A stretch of 37,164 nucleotides of DNA from Gammaproteobacteria bacterium (lineage in GTDB: Bacteria > Pseudomonadota > Gammaproteobacteria > HK1). Shown here in pieces: positions 1-9,936 of this stretch. The stretch's first letter is position 1. The number at the start of each line of letters is the position of its first letter. The stretch is from positions 1 to 37,164 of the forward strand of contig JAJECB010000028.1 of NCBI GenBank assembly GCA_022822245.1, read 5' to 3'. A program made the position numbers and the translations under genes. The notes under the pieces were generated by a model. That model ran no database searches. It saw only the letters and a program-made list of their open reading frames with translations, and had not been told where the DNA came from.

Positions 1-402
1 CTGCGCGGCATGCGCACCCTGCACGTTCGCTACGAGCGCCAGACCGCGAACGCCATCGCCATCGCCCGCCACTTCGAGCGTCGCCCCCGGGTCGAGGCGG
101 TGCTCTACCCCGGGCTCGCGTCCCATCCCGGCCACGCCGTCGCAAAGCGGCAGATGGCGGGCGGCTTCGGGGCGATGCTCTCGCTCCTCGTGCCGGGCGG
201 GGCGGAGGGGGCGAAGCGGGTCGCGACCCGCACCCGGCTCTTCGTGCCCGCGACCTCCCTCGGCGGGGTCGAGAGCCTCATCGAGCACCGCGCGTCCGTG
301 GAAGGTCCGCACAGCGCCGTCCCCGCGAACCTCTTGCGCCTGTCGGTCGGCATCGAGCGGGCGGACGAGCTCGTCGCGGACCTCGAGCAGGCGCTCGGCT
401 GA
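1..402 (+). CDS. C-terminal part of a Cys/Met-metabolism PLP enzyme (cystathionine gamma-synthase-like)
   Basis: The reading frame is open from the first base (Leu-Arg-Gly before the first Met), so the gene starts upstream of the window and only about 133 C-terminal residues are seen. It carries the C-terminal signature of the trans-sulfuration PLP family: RGMRTLHVR, a YPGLASHPGH segment, SLGGVESLIEHRAS and LLRLSVGIE. Members make or break C-S bonds of cystathionine, homocysteine or methionine in the cytoplasm. The PLP lysine and most substrate residues lie upstream, so synthase, lyase and sulfhydrylase cannot be told apart. Five bases separate its stop from the PaiB-like gene, suggesting one transcript. 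A second enzyme of the same fold (metY) is encoded at 7.8-9.1 kb. Confidence 0.85.
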   Translation: MRGMRTLHVRYERQTANAIAIARHFERRPRVEAVLYPGLASHPGHAVAKRQMAGGFGAMLSLLVPGGAEGAKRVATRTRLFVPATSLGGVESLIEHRASVEGPHSAVPANLLRLSVGIERADELVADLEQALG

Positions 403-407
403 AGCGC

Positions 408-1046
408 ATGCACCCCAATCCCGTACACCGGCCGGCCTCTCCCGAGCGGAACCTCGCGTTCGCGAGGGAACGGGGGTTCGGGATGCTCGCGGTGGGCAAC
501 GGGGAGGCCGATGCCCCCCTGCTGAGCCACATCCCGTTCATCGTGGCCAACGGCGGGAACGCCGTCCACGCCCATCTCGTCCGCGCGAATCCCATCGCCC
601 GACTCCTCGCGGCCGGCGAGCGGCCGGCGGTCCTCGCGGTGAGCGGCCCGGACGGCTACGTCTCGCCGGACTGGTACGGGGCGGAGCCGGACCAGGTGCC
701 GACGTGGAACTACGTGGCTGTCCACCTCCGGGGCACCCTTCACCTTCGCCCCGAGGAGGCGCTCCGCCCCCACCTCGACGCGCTCTCGGCCCGGTTCGAG
801 GAAGAGCTCCGGCCGAAGCCCCCGTGGCGGACCTCCAAGGTCGCCCCCGACCGGCTCGCGAGCATGATGCGCGCAATCGTGCCCATCGAGCTCGCCGTCG
901 AGACGGTGGACGGGACGTGGAAGCTCAACCGGAACAAGACGGACGAGGTCCGGTTGCGGGCCGCGGAGCACATGGGACCGGAAGGCTTCGGACAGGAGGT
1001 CGCTCTCCTCGCCGATCTCATGCAAGACCCGCCCGGCGCGGAGTGA
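408..1046 (+). CDS. PaiB-like FMN-binding split-barrel protein
   Basis: This 212-residue protein matches the PaiB / FMN-binding negative transcriptional regulator family in length and motifs. Visible features are an N-terminal MHPNPVHRP, LLSHIPFIV near residue 45, HLVRANPIARLL near 60, the SPDWYG and VPTWNYVAVH segments near 90-105, and a C-terminal WKLNRNKTDEVR. In Bacillus, PaiB affects sporulation and protease genes. Most homologues are split-barrel flavin or heme-binding proteins of unknown role, so a regulatory function here is only by family name. The ATG follows the preceding stop by five bases and the next gene begins nine bases after its stop, so the three genes probably form one operon. 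Confidence 0.85.
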   Translation: MHPNPVHRPASPERNLAFARERGFGMLAVGNGEADAPLLSHIPFIVANGGNAVHAHLVRANPIARLLAAGERPAVLAVSGPDGYVSPDWYGAEPDQVPTWNYVAVHLRGTLHLRPEEALRPHLDALSARFEEELRPKPPWRTSKVAPDRLASMMRAIVPIELAVETVDGTWKLNRNKTDEVRLRAAEHMGPEGFGQEVALLADLMQDPPGAE

Positions 1047-1055
1047 GCCTCGGCA

Positions 1056-2465
1056 ATGCGGCAGACGGACCCTGAACGGCGAGCGGTGTCGGCGCGGGCG
1101 GCGCTGGAGGGGGTCTGGGCCCTCGGGGGCGGCGACCCGCGGGCGCTCGAGCGGGTCGAGCTGGCCGGTGAGGAGCCGGCCCTTCCCTCCGTGTTTCCGA
1201 TCGGGGTCGCGGCGAGCGCCTGCATCGGGGCGGCGGGGCTCGCCGCGAGCGAGCTGTGGCGGCTTCGCGCCGGGGCGGCGCAGCCGGTCCGGGTCGCGAT
1301 GCGGAACGCCGCTGTCGCTTACCGGAGCGAGCACTACCTGCGGGTCGACGGAGCGCGGGTCGCGGGACCGGATCGCGCCCGCTCCTACTTCCGCGACGCT
1401 TCCGGACGGTGGATGCAGCTCCACATGGGGTACGCGCACCACCGGGACGGGATCCTCCGCGAGCTCGGCTGCCGCGACGACGAGGCCGAGATCGCGCGCG
1501 CGTTCGGCGGTCGGGACGCCTTCGAGTTCGAGGACACCCTCGCGGCGCGCGGGCTCCCCGGCTACGCGCTCCGCACCCGCGCCGAATGGGCCGCCCACCC
1601 CCAGGCGGCGGCCCTCGCCGCCGTCCCGGTCATCGAGATCGCGCGGCTCGGGGATGCACCCGCACGCCCGCTCCCCGCGGGCGACCGGCCGCTCGCCGGG
1701 GTACGGGTGGCGGACCTCACCCGGGTCATCGCGGGACCGGTCTGCGGCCGCACCCTCGCCGCGCACGGCGCGGACGTGCTCCGCATCCACCCCCCGCACC
1801 TCTCCGAGGTCCCCGTGCTCGCGATGGACGGGGGCCGCGGCAAGCGCTGCGCGCACGTCGACCTCCGTGACCCGGGGGACCGTCGCTCCTTCGACGCCCT
1901 CATCGCGGGCGCCGACGTCTTCGTGCAGGGCTTCCGCCCCGGCGGACTCGCCGCGCTCGGCTACGCGCCGGAGGCGGTGGCGGAGCGCCGGCCGGGGATC
2001 GTCTACGTGACCCTCAGCGCGTGGAGCGAGCGCGGGCCCTGGGCGGAGCGGCATGGATTCGACAGCCTCGTCCAGACCGCGACCGGCATCGTCGCCGAGG
2101 GGAGCGCGGCGCGGGGCATCGACGAACCCTCGCCCCTCCCCTGCCAGGCCCTCGACCACAGCGCCGGCTATCTCGCCGCGTTCGGGACGATGATGGGCCT
2201 CGCGCGGCGCGCGACCGAGGGCGGGAGCTGGCTCGTGCGGGTCTCGCTCGCCGCGGCCGGGCGCTGGCTCGACGGGCTCGGGCGCATCGACGGCCTCGCC
2301 GCCTCCGACCCCGACCTCGCGGCGGTCGCCGACCGCCTGGAGCGCCGTCCGACCGCGTTCGGGGAGATGATCTCGGTCCGGTGCGCGGAGGAGCTGCCCG
2401 CGACCCCGTCCCGGTTCGCCCTTCCCGCCGCCCCCCTCGGGAGCCACCCCTGCGAGTGGGCCTGA
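1056..2465 (+). CDS. CaiB/BaiF family (class III) CoA-transferase
   Basis: The 469-residue product belongs to the class III CoA-transferases, which move CoA between carboxylic acids through an aspartyl-CoA intermediate. The core begins near residue 208 with LAGVRVADLTRVIAGPVCGRTLA. The segment HGFDSLVQTATG carries the Asp expected to be the catalytic nucleophile. The first ~200 residues are a divergent N-terminal half, as in longer family members with a degenerate first domain. The substrate acid cannot be read from sequence. It lies nine bases after the PaiB-like gene. A short palindromic repeat copy begins six bases after its stop codon. Confidence 0.85.
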   Translation: MRQTDPERRAVSARAALEGVWALGGGDPRALERVELAGEEPALPSVFPIGVAASACIGAAGLAASELWRLRAGAAQPVRVAMRNAAVAYRSEHYLRVDGARVAGPDRARSYFRDASGRWMQLHMGYAHHRDGILRELGCRDDEAEIARAFGGRDAFEFEDTLAARGLPGYALRTRAEWAAHPQAAALAAVPVIEIARLGDAPARPLPAGDRPLAGVRVADLTRVIAGPVCGRTLAAHGADVLRIHPPHLSEVPVLAMDGGRGKRCAHVDLRDPGDRRSFDALIAGADVFVQGFRPGGLAALGYAPEAVAERRPGIVYVTLSAWSERGPWAERHGFDSLVQTATGIVAEGSAARGIDEPSPLPCQALDHSAGYLAAFGTMMGLARRATEGGSWLVRVSLAAAGRWLDGLGRIDGLAASDPDLAAVADRLERRPTAFGEMISVRCAEELPATPSRFALPAAPLGSHPCEWA

Positions 2466-2470
2466 AGCCC

Positions 2471-2533
2471 GGCCCGCACATGTCGCCGATCTTCGTCGCG
2501 AAGGCGACGATGATCGGTGGAAACTGCGAGCTG
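2471..2533. repeat. Minimal copy (A) of the nested-palindrome intergenic repeat
   Basis: The left end, GCCCGCACATGTCGCCGAT, resembles the left ends of the larger copies at 22004 and 35788. The right end (ATCGGTGGAAACTGCGAGC) resembles their right ends. Between them is a hairpin with stem TCGTCGC (2493-2499) / GCGACGA (2504-2510) and loop GAAG. The TTCGTCGCGA segment next to the left end is shared with copy C. The long inner inverted repeat of the other copies is missing. The arms pair imperfectly, so relation to the family rests on order and partial identity. Confidence 0.5.
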
Positions 2534-2551
2534 GTTGACAGGCTCGGGGGA

Positions 2552-2587
2552 GGCGGGAATCATCCCCGCCCGAATTCAGGCGGGAGG
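2552..2587 (+). promoter_or_regulatory. Mutually exclusive hairpins over the GST ribosome-binding site
   Basis: GGCGGG (2552-2557), CCCGCC (2565-2570) and GGCGGG (2579-2584) follow each other. The central CCCGCC can pair with either copy (loops of 7 and 8 bases). The downstream pairing buries the start of the Shine-Dalgarno sequence GGGAGG (2582-2587), six bases before the GTG start of the GST gene. The upstream pairing frees it. This geometry is that of a translational switch. That it acts as one is an inference. Confidence 0.4.
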
Positions 2588-2592
2588 CGGCC

Positions 2593-3225
2593 GTGACCTA
2601 TCTTCTCTACGGTGCCCGGGGCTCCGGATCCTGCGCGATCGAGTGTGCGCTGGCCGAGATCGGGGCGGACTACGAGCTCCACAAGCTCTCGCTCCGAAGC
2701 GAAGACCAGCGCGGGGCGGAGTACGAGGCGGTCAATCCCCAGCGCAAGGTGCCCGCCCTCGTCATCGACGGGGGCCAGCTCCTCACCGAATCCGTGGCGA
2801 TCCTCCTCACCCTGGACGAGCGACACCCGGAGGCGGGCCTCCTCCCGCCGAAGGGAACCGCCGGGCGCGCGAACGCCCTTCGCTGGCTCCTCTTTACCGC
2901 GACCGAGATCTACCCGATCGTCGAGATCAACGACTATCCGGAGCGCTTCGCCACCGACCCTGCCGAGACCGAGGCCATGCGCGAACGGGCGCGGGAGATC
3001 TGGCGGACGAGGTGGCTCCTGGTGGAGGAGAACGTCTCCGGGGAGCCGTACCTGTCGAGTGACGGCTTCTCCCTCACCGACATCTACCTCGCGGTGGTCA
3101 GCCGCTGGGCCCAGCAGAACGCGTGGCGCCCCACCCACATCCCGAAAGTGGAGCGCCTGACCGAGGCGGTCGCCGCCCGACCCGCCATCGCCCCGGTGTG
3201 GGCGCGGCACTTCCGCACTCCCTGA
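2593..3225 (+). CDS. Glutathione S-transferase family protein
   Basis: This 210-residue cytosolic GST has an N-terminal thioredoxin-like domain (about 1-80) with YGARGSGSCAIECALAEIG, the cis-Pro segment KVPALVIDG and the glutathione-binding LTESVAILL. An all-helical C-terminal domain contains the N-capping-box-like FSLTDIYLAVVSRW. Family members conjugate glutathione to electrophiles or reduce mixed disulfides. The GSGS/C region may supply Ser or Cys as catalytic residue. The GTG start is preferred because GGGAGG lies six bases upstream. The gene is convergent with the LysR gene (17 bases between stops). Two alternative hairpins cover its ribosome-binding site. Confidence 0.88.
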   Translation: MTYLLYGARGSGSCAIECALAEIGADYELHKLSLRSEDQRGAEYEAVNPQRKVPALVIDGGQLLTESVAILLTLDERHPEAGLLPPKGTAGRANALRWLLFTATEIYPIVEINDYPERFATDPAETEAMRERAREIWRTRWLLVEENVSGEPYLSSDGFSLTDIYLAVVSRWAQQNAWRPTHIPKVERLTEAVAARPAIAPVWARHFRTP

Positions 3226-3242
3226 GCCGTAGCGCGCCCCGC

Positions 3243-4160
3243 TCAGCTCGCCGCCTGGCCGCTCCTCGCCTCGCGCAGGAGCCAGTCCCGAAAGGCCACC
3301 ACCCGGGGCCGATCCGCCGTCGACTCGGGGCAGATGACGTGGTACGCGAAGTTCACCGGGAAGCTCAGGTCGAAGGGCTGCACGAGACGGCCCGCGCGGA
3401 GGTCGTCCGCCGCGAGCACGCTCCCGCAGAGCGCGATCCCGAGCCCGTCGCGCGCCGCCTGAAGCGCCATGCTCGGCTGGGTGAAACGGGGCCCGCGGCG
3501 CGCGTCCACCCCCGCCACCCCGGCGGTGATGAGCCAGGTCTCCCAGTCCGGCCACGCCTCGTCGAGCTGCGCGTTGTCCACGTGCAGCAGGGTGTGATCG
3601 CGCAGCCGCTCCGGCGAATCGAGCGAGCCCGCCTCCTCGACGAGCTTCGGGCTGCACATCGGGAAGATCTCCTCCGACATCAGCCGCACCGCCCGGAGCC
3701 CCGGGCGCCCCCCCGGGCCGTAGCGGACCGCGAGGTCCACGTCGTCGTGCCGGAAGTCGACGAGCCGGGTGGAGGCGTCGATACGAACGTCGAAGGTGGG
3801 ATGGAGCGATCGGAAGCGATCGAGCCGGGGCACGAGCCACTGCGCCCCGAACGACGGCGTGACGCTGACGGTGAGCGGGCGCCGGGCGTCGACCACCCCG
3901 AGGTCCCGGATGGCGGCGGCGAGGAGGTCGAAGCCGCGCGTCAAGGCCGGCAGGCACGCCTGGCCCGCGTCGGTGAGGAAGAGCGCCTTGTTCGCGCGCC
4001 GGAAGAGGGTCACCCCGAGGTAGTCCTCCAGGGTCTTGACCTGGCGGCTCACCGCGGCCGGGGTGACGTTCAGCTCCTCGGCCGCCTTGGTCATGCTGAG
4101 GTGCCGCGCGACCGCCTCGAACGCACGCAGGGCGTTGAGCGACGGAAGGCGCCTCTTCAT
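3243..4160 (-). CDS. LysR-family transcriptional regulator, GcvA-like
   Basis: The 305-residue product has the standard LysR layout: an N-terminal winged helix-turn-helix (LNALRAFEAVARHLSMTKAA, then VTPAAVSRQVKTLEDYLG and LFRR), and a C-terminal effector-binding domain from about residue 90. The helix-turn-helix and the AVRYGPG segment are typical of the GcvA subgroup. The start at 4160 (MKRRLPSLNALRAF) is preferred over an upstream ATG at 4220 because it matches the family N-terminus and has a purine-rich GGAAGGTGAG upstream. The target genes are unknown. It is convergent with the GST gene and points away from thiC, which is on the same strand upstream. Confidence 0.88.
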   Translation of the reverse strand: MKRRLPSLNALRAFEAVARHLSMTKAAEELNVTPAAVSRQVKTLEDYLGVTLFRRANKALFLTDAGQACLPALTRGFDLLAAAIRDLGVVDARRPLTVSVTPSFGAQWLVPRLDRFRSLHPTFDVRIDASTRLVDFRHDDVDLAVRYGPGGRPGLRAVRLMSEEIFPMCSPKLVEEAGSLDSPERLRDHTLLHVDNAQLDEAWPDWETWLITAGVAGVDARRGPRFTQPSMALQAARDGLGIALCGSVLAADDLRAGRLVQPFDLSFPVNFAYHVICPESTADRPRVVAFRDWLLREARSGQAAS

Positions 4161-4293
4161 CCCCGGCTCACCTTCCGGAGGGTCGAACGGTTTCGGGCGG
4201 GGCGGCGGCATGCGGCACACCCGGGTGGGCGGGAGACGGCCTGCGGACGCGGGCGGGGCGCACCCCGCCGGCCCCCGCTCCCGTCTCCGTCCC

Positions 4294-6384
<2,091 letters not shown>

Positions 6385-6387
6385 TCA

Positions 6388-6416
6388 ACCCTAGTCCAAT
6401 CCCGGGGGCGATGCAA
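6388..6416 (-). promoter_or_regulatory. Candidate sigma-70-type promoter for the thiC leader
   Basis: On the minus strand, TTGCAT (6416-6411) and TAGGGT (6393-6388) are separated by exactly 17 bases. A start a few bases later falls immediately before the riboswitch aptamer, as expected. Both hexamers are imperfect matches to consensus. Confidence 0.55.
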
Positions 6417-6486
6417 GCCGCCTTGCACCCGGCGCACGCTTTCGCCCGGGAAGACGGTCAGGCGGCGAGCGCGAGGCCGGACCGCT

Positions 6487-7068
6487 TCATTCCCCCTCTT
6501 CCGGATCCGGCCGGCCGCGAAAGCAGTCGCGGGTGTGGTCGTCGACGATGCCGATCGCCTGCAGGAACGAGTAGCAGATGACGGAGCCCGCGAACTTGAA
6601 GCCGCGGCGTCCGAGCTCGCGGCTCACCCGGTCGGACAGCGGAGTCGACGCCGGCATCTTGTCGACGCTCCGCCAGCGGTTGACGACCTGGGTGCCGTCC
6701 ACGAAATCCCAGAAGAAGGGCGCGAGGCCGCCCCGCTCTTCGATCAGGGCGAGCGCGGCCTGCGCGTTGGTGCGGGCGGCCCGGATCTTGAGCCGGTTGC
6801 GGACGATGGCGGGGTCGCACGCAAGAGACTCGATTCGTTCGTCGTCCCACGCCGCGATCCGGACCGGATCGAAACCGTCGTAGGCGCGCCGGTACCCCTC
6901 GCGCTTTCCGAGGATAAGCCGCCAGTTGAGCCCCGCCTGCGCGCCCTCGAGGAGGAGCATTTCGAAGATGTAGCCGTCGTCGTGCGAGGGGACGCCCCAC
7001 TCGCGGTCGTGGTAGTCGATGTAGAGCGGGTCATCCCCGACCCACGCGCACCGCACCGGTTGGTTCAT
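6487..7068 (-). CDS. tag: DNA-3-methyladenine glycosylase I
   Basis: Tag removes 3-methyladenine from alkylated DNA in base excision repair. The 193-residue product matches the family in length and in its zinc-snap residues: Cys7 (VRCAW), the His of YHDREWG, and the C-terminal HTRDC. The glycosylase core EMLLLEGAQAGLNWRLILGKR and the C-terminal GFKFAGSVICYSFLQAIGIV are also conserved. The start at 7068 (MNQPVRCAW) is chosen by homology. An upstream in-frame start at 7143 would add an arginine-rich stretch untypical of Tag. It is divergent from the CoA-binding protein gene. Confidence 0.95.
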   Translation of the reverse strand: MNQPVRCAWVGDDPLYIDYHDREWGVPSHDDGYIFEMLLLEGAQAGLNWRLILGKREGYRRAYDGFDPVRIAAWDDERIESLACDPAIVRNRLKIRAARTNAQAALALIEERGGLAPFFWDFVDGTQVVNRWRSVDKMPASTPLSDRVSRELGRRGFKFAGSVICYSFLQAIGIVDDHTRDCFRGRPDPEEGE

Positions 7069-7199
7069 GGCGGCGAGTGTGCCCGATCGCCCGCCCGGCC
7101 GGAAATGCACCGCGGCCGGCCGTCGGCGCGACGCGGTTGCCAATCCGCTCCTCCACGGTCTATGTTGGCCGTTGGCCAGGCGCCGGAGCGAGACCCGCG

Positions 7200-7679
7200 A
7201 TGCCCGACGGAAACGACATCCCCACCTTGCGACGGATCCTCCGCGACGCGAAGACGGTCGCCATGGTCGGCCTCTCCGCGAACTGGTACCGGCCGAGCTT
7301 CTTCGCCGCCAAGTACCTCATCGACCACGGCTACCGGGTCATCCCGGTGACCCCGGCCTACGAGGAGGTGCTGGGCGAGGCCTGCGTCCCGAGCGTGAGC
7401 GAGCTTACCCATGCGCCGGACGTCGTGGACTGCTTCCGCCGGGCGGAGGAGATCCCGGCCATCGCCGAGCAGGCGGTCGCGATCGGGGCGAAGGTGCTCT
7501 GGATGCAGCTCGGCATCGTGAACGAGGAGGCGGCCCGGATCGCCCGCGACGGAGGGCTCGAGGTGGTGATGGACCGCTGCATGAAGATCGAGTACGCGCG
7601 CCTGTTCGGCGGGCTCAACTTCGTCGGGGTCAATACCCGCGTCGTCTCCGCCAAGCGCCCCCTCCACGTCCCGTATTGA
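7200..7679 (+). CDS. CoA-binding domain protein (YccU-like), partner of metY
   Basis: This 159-residue single-domain Rossmann protein matches the CoA_binding family: VAMVGLSANWYRPSFFAAKYL near the N-terminus, YRVIPVTPAYEEVLGE, VDCFRRAEEIP, and LWMQLGIVNEEAARIA. The C-terminal VVMDRCMKIEYARL contains a conserved Cys. The fold is shared with succinyl-CoA synthetase alpha, but there is no catalytic partner and the reaction is unknown. The start at 7200 (MPDGND) is chosen by homology with a GGAG about 12 bases upstream. It is followed on the same strand by metY. This pairing recurs in proteobacteria, from memory, suggesting a role in homocysteine/sulfur metabolism. Confidence 0.88.
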   Translation: MPDGNDIPTLRRILRDAKTVAMVGLSANWYRPSFFAAKYLIDHGYRVIPVTPAYEEVLGEACVPSVSELTHAPDVVDCFRRAEEIPAIAEQAVAIGAKVLWMQLGIVNEEAARIARDGGLEVVMDRCMKIEYARLFGGLNFVGVNTRVVSAKRPLHVPY

Positions 7680-7778
7680 AGCGCGTGGAGAACCCGCGGG
7701 CGGCTCCGGCCACCGTTCCGATTACCATATGCGGCCAACGGCGGGCGGCGCCCGTTTCGGAGTTGAGGGAACCGGCTG

Positions 7779-9071
7779 ATGGCTGATCGCGACTATGGGC
7801 TCGAGACCCTGTGCCTGCACGCGGGGCAGCTCCCGGACTCCGCGACCGGGTCGCGGGCGGTGCCGATCTACCAGACCACCTCGTACGTGTTCGACAACGC
7901 GGACCACGCCGCGAGCCTGTTCAACCTCCAGACCTTCGGGAACATCTACACCCGGCTGATGAACCCCACCACCGCCGTCTTCGAGGAGCGGATGGCGGCG
8001 CTCGAGAACGGGCGGGCCTCGCTCGCCACCGCGAGCGGACAGGCGGCAGAGACCACCGCCCTGCTGACGCTTCTCGAGGCGGGGGACCACATCGTGTCCG
8101 CGAGCACCCTCTACGGCGGCACCCGCTCGCTCTTCGACGTGACGTTCCGGCGGATGGGCATCGACACCACCTTCGTCGACCCCGACGACCCCGAGAACTT
8201 CGCCCGCGCGATCACCGACCGGACGAAGGTCCTCTACGGCGAGACCCTCGGCAACCCCTCCATCAACGTGCTCGACCTCGAGGCGGTGGGCGCGATCGCG
8301 GCGGACCGCGGGGTTCCCTTCGTCATCGACAACACGTTTGCGACTCCCTACCTCTGCCGCCCCTTCGAGTGGGGGGCGGACATCGTCGTCCATTCGGCGA
8401 CGAAGTACATCGGCGGCCATGGCACGAGCATGGGGGGGGTCATCGTCGAGTCGGGCCGCTTCCCCTACGACAACGGCAACTTCCCGGGGATGATGGAGCC
8501 CTCCCGGGGCTATCACGGGGTCCGCTTCTACGAGACGTTCGGCGACTTTGGCTACACCATGAAAGCGCGGTGCGAGACGCTTCGCACGATGGGGGCGACC
8601 CTGAGCCCGTTCAATTCGTTCCTCATGCTCCAAGGCCTCGAGACCCTGCCGGTCCGGATGGACCGGCACTGCGACAATGCCATGGCGGTCGCCCGGCTTC
8701 TCGAGGACCACCCCCTCGTTCCGTGGGTGAACTACCCGAGCCTTCCCGGCAGCCGCTACCACGACCTCGCGCAGAAGTACGTGCCCCGAGGCGCGAGCGC
8801 CATCCTCACCTTCGGCATCCGCGGAGGCCACGAGGCGGGGGTCAGGTTCATCGAGGCGGCTCAGTTCATGAGCCACCTCGCGAACGTCGGCGACGCCCGC
8901 ACCCTCGTCATCCATCCCGCCTCGACGACCCACCGGCAGCTCAACGAGGAGGAGCAGATCGCGGCCGGGGTGACCCCGGACATGATCCGCATCTCGGTCG
9001 GCCTCGAGTCCGTCGACGACATCCTCTGGGACATCGACCAGGCCCTGGAGAAGTCCCAGCAGGGCGACTGA
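7779..9071 (+). CDS. metY: O-acetylhomoserine aminocarboxypropyltransferase (sulfhydrylase)
   Basis: MetY is a cytoplasmic PLP enzyme that makes homocysteine directly from O-acetylhomoserine and sulfide. The 430-residue length and motifs fit: LHAGQLPDSATGSRAVPIYQ at the start, YTRLMNPTTAVFEERMAALE, the PLP-binding SATKYIGGHG with the Schiff-base Lys, and the C-terminal ARTLVIHPASTTHRQL. The ~90-residue insertion after GGVIVESGRF is typical of MetY rather than of cystathionine gamma-synthase. The ATG has TTGAGGGA about nine bases upstream. A small GGGCGGCGCCC inverted repeat (7743-7753) lies in the 99-base gap after the CoA-binding gene. No known SAM riboswitch could be recognised there. Confidence 0.93.
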   Translation: MADRDYGLETLCLHAGQLPDSATGSRAVPIYQTTSYVFDNADHAASLFNLQTFGNIYTRLMNPTTAVFEERMAALENGRASLATASGQAAETTALLTLLEAGDHIVSASTLYGGTRSLFDVTFRRMGIDTTFVDPDDPENFARAITDRTKVLYGETLGNPSINVLDLEAVGAIAADRGVPFVIDNTFATPYLCRPFEWGADIVVHSATKYIGGHGTSMGGVIVESGRFPYDNGNFPGMMEPSRGYHGVRFYETFGDFGYTMKARCETLRTMGATLSPFNSFLMLQGLETLPVRMDRHCDNAMAVARLLEDHPLVPWVNYPSLPGSRYHDLAQKYVPRGASAILTFGIRGGHEAGVRFIEAAQFMSHLANVGDARTLVIHPASTTHRQLNEEEQIAAGVTPDMIRISVGLESVDDILWDIDQALEKSQQGD

Positions 9072-9131
9072 GCCGGCGGCCGCGCGAGGGCCGCGGGCCG
9101 CGCCGCGCATCCTTGCGGGGCATTCGCGAGG

Positions 9132-9611
9132 TCATCCTCCGCGCGCGGCCTTGTACTCCTCGACGGCTTCCTTCAGCTCCTCGTACTCTTCGCAGCCGGA
9201 GCCGCAGATCTCGCCGAGCCTCGCGAGCTGCTCCTCTGCCCGCGGCAGGTCGTCGAGGGCGAGGTACAGCTCTCCGAGGTACTCGATCGCCTCGGTGTGC
9301 CGGGGATCGATGGCAAGCGCCCTCGCGTATCCCTCCATCGCCGGCTCGTACCGCTCGAGCTTGCGATAGCTGAAGCCGACGAGGTTCCAGACGTCGGCAT
9401 CGTCCGGATCCTCCGCGGCCGCTTCCTCGAGCCGGGAGAGCGCCTCCTCGTAGCGCTCCTCGGAGATGAGCGTCCTCGCTTCGCGGAGCGCGTCGTCTTC
9501 GCCGCGGGACGAACTGCCGCTGCCCGCGCCGGCCGCGAGCGCTCCGGTTGCGCCCGCGAGCGACGCCGCCAATGCGAGGCCAAGAATCCAGGTCCACTTC
9601 ATCATCGCCAT
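9132..9611 (-). CDS. Secreted tetratricopeptide-repeat protein
   Basis: The 159-residue product begins with MAMMKWTWILGLALAASLAG and an Ala-rich region, a classical signal peptide probably cleaved near ALAAG. It is therefore exported, likely to the periplasm. Two to three TPR units follow: ARTLISEERYEEALSRLEEA, WNLVGFSYRKLERYEPAMEG, and AIEYLGELYLALDDLPRAEE. A conserved-looking CGSGCEEYEELKEAVEEYKA tail has two Cys that could form a disulfide. TPRs mediate protein-protein contacts. No partner is evident. The start at 9611 has GGAGGTG at ideal spacing. It is convergent with metY. Confidence 0.85.
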   Translation of the reverse strand: MAMMKWTWILGLALAASLAGATGALAAGAGSGSSSRGEDDALREARTLISEERYEEALSRLEEAAAEDPDDADVWNLVGFSYRKLERYEPAMEGYARALAIDPRHTEAIEYLGELYLALDDLPRAEEQLARLGEICGSGCEEYEELKEAVEEYKAARGG

Positions 9612-9718
9612 GACGGCACCTCCGCTCTGCAACCCGTTTGCGCGCAATCCTAATCGGGTCCTCACCCGAAGGCGAAACCCCGCTCCGACTCCGGACTCCC
9701 CGCCCGCATGAAACGCAC

Positions 9719-9754
9719 GCGGGCTGGAAGCCCACGCTCCCGGGGGGCTCGCGG
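9719..9754 (+). repeat. REP-like motif copy 1 (GCGGGCTGGAAGCCC...)
   Basis: GCGGGCTGGAAGCCCACGCT followed by CCCGGGGGG. GGGCT/AGCCC can fold back on itself. The second copy (9898) and the reverse-oriented third copy (25217) share the core GCGGGCTGGAA.CCC and the G-run. Confidence 0.6.
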
Positions 9755-9897
9755 ATGACCGAACTCAACAGCCGGGGTGACGACGGCACACCGATGCCAG
9801 TAGCACGGCGCAGCCGGCCCGAGGCAGGTTCCTTCCGGAGCGGATTGCACGCTCCGCGGAAGAAGGAGCCTTTCCTAAGGGCCGGCGGACCTTCGGC

Positions 9898-9936
9898 CCC
9901 CGCGGGCTGGAAACCCGCGTTCCCGGGGGGAGCCGA
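9898..9936 (+). repeat. REP-like motif copy 2
   Basis: GCGGGCTGGAAACCCGCG is an 18-base inverted repeat followed by TTCCCGGGGGG. It differs from copy 1 at two arm positions that restore a longer perfect stem (GCGGG/CCCGC). Confidence 0.6.

Noticed and set aside
105..2447. Very long open frame antisense to the PaiB-like and CoA-transferase genes
   Set aside because: High GC keeps many antisense frames open. Its translation is repetitive Arg/Pro/Gly-rich with no family motif, while the sense frames match known families.
7680..7778. Possible SAM-responsive riboswitch before metY
   Set aside because: Only a short GGGCGGCGCCC stem is visible; none of the conserved SAM-I, SAM-II or SAH motifs could be recognised.
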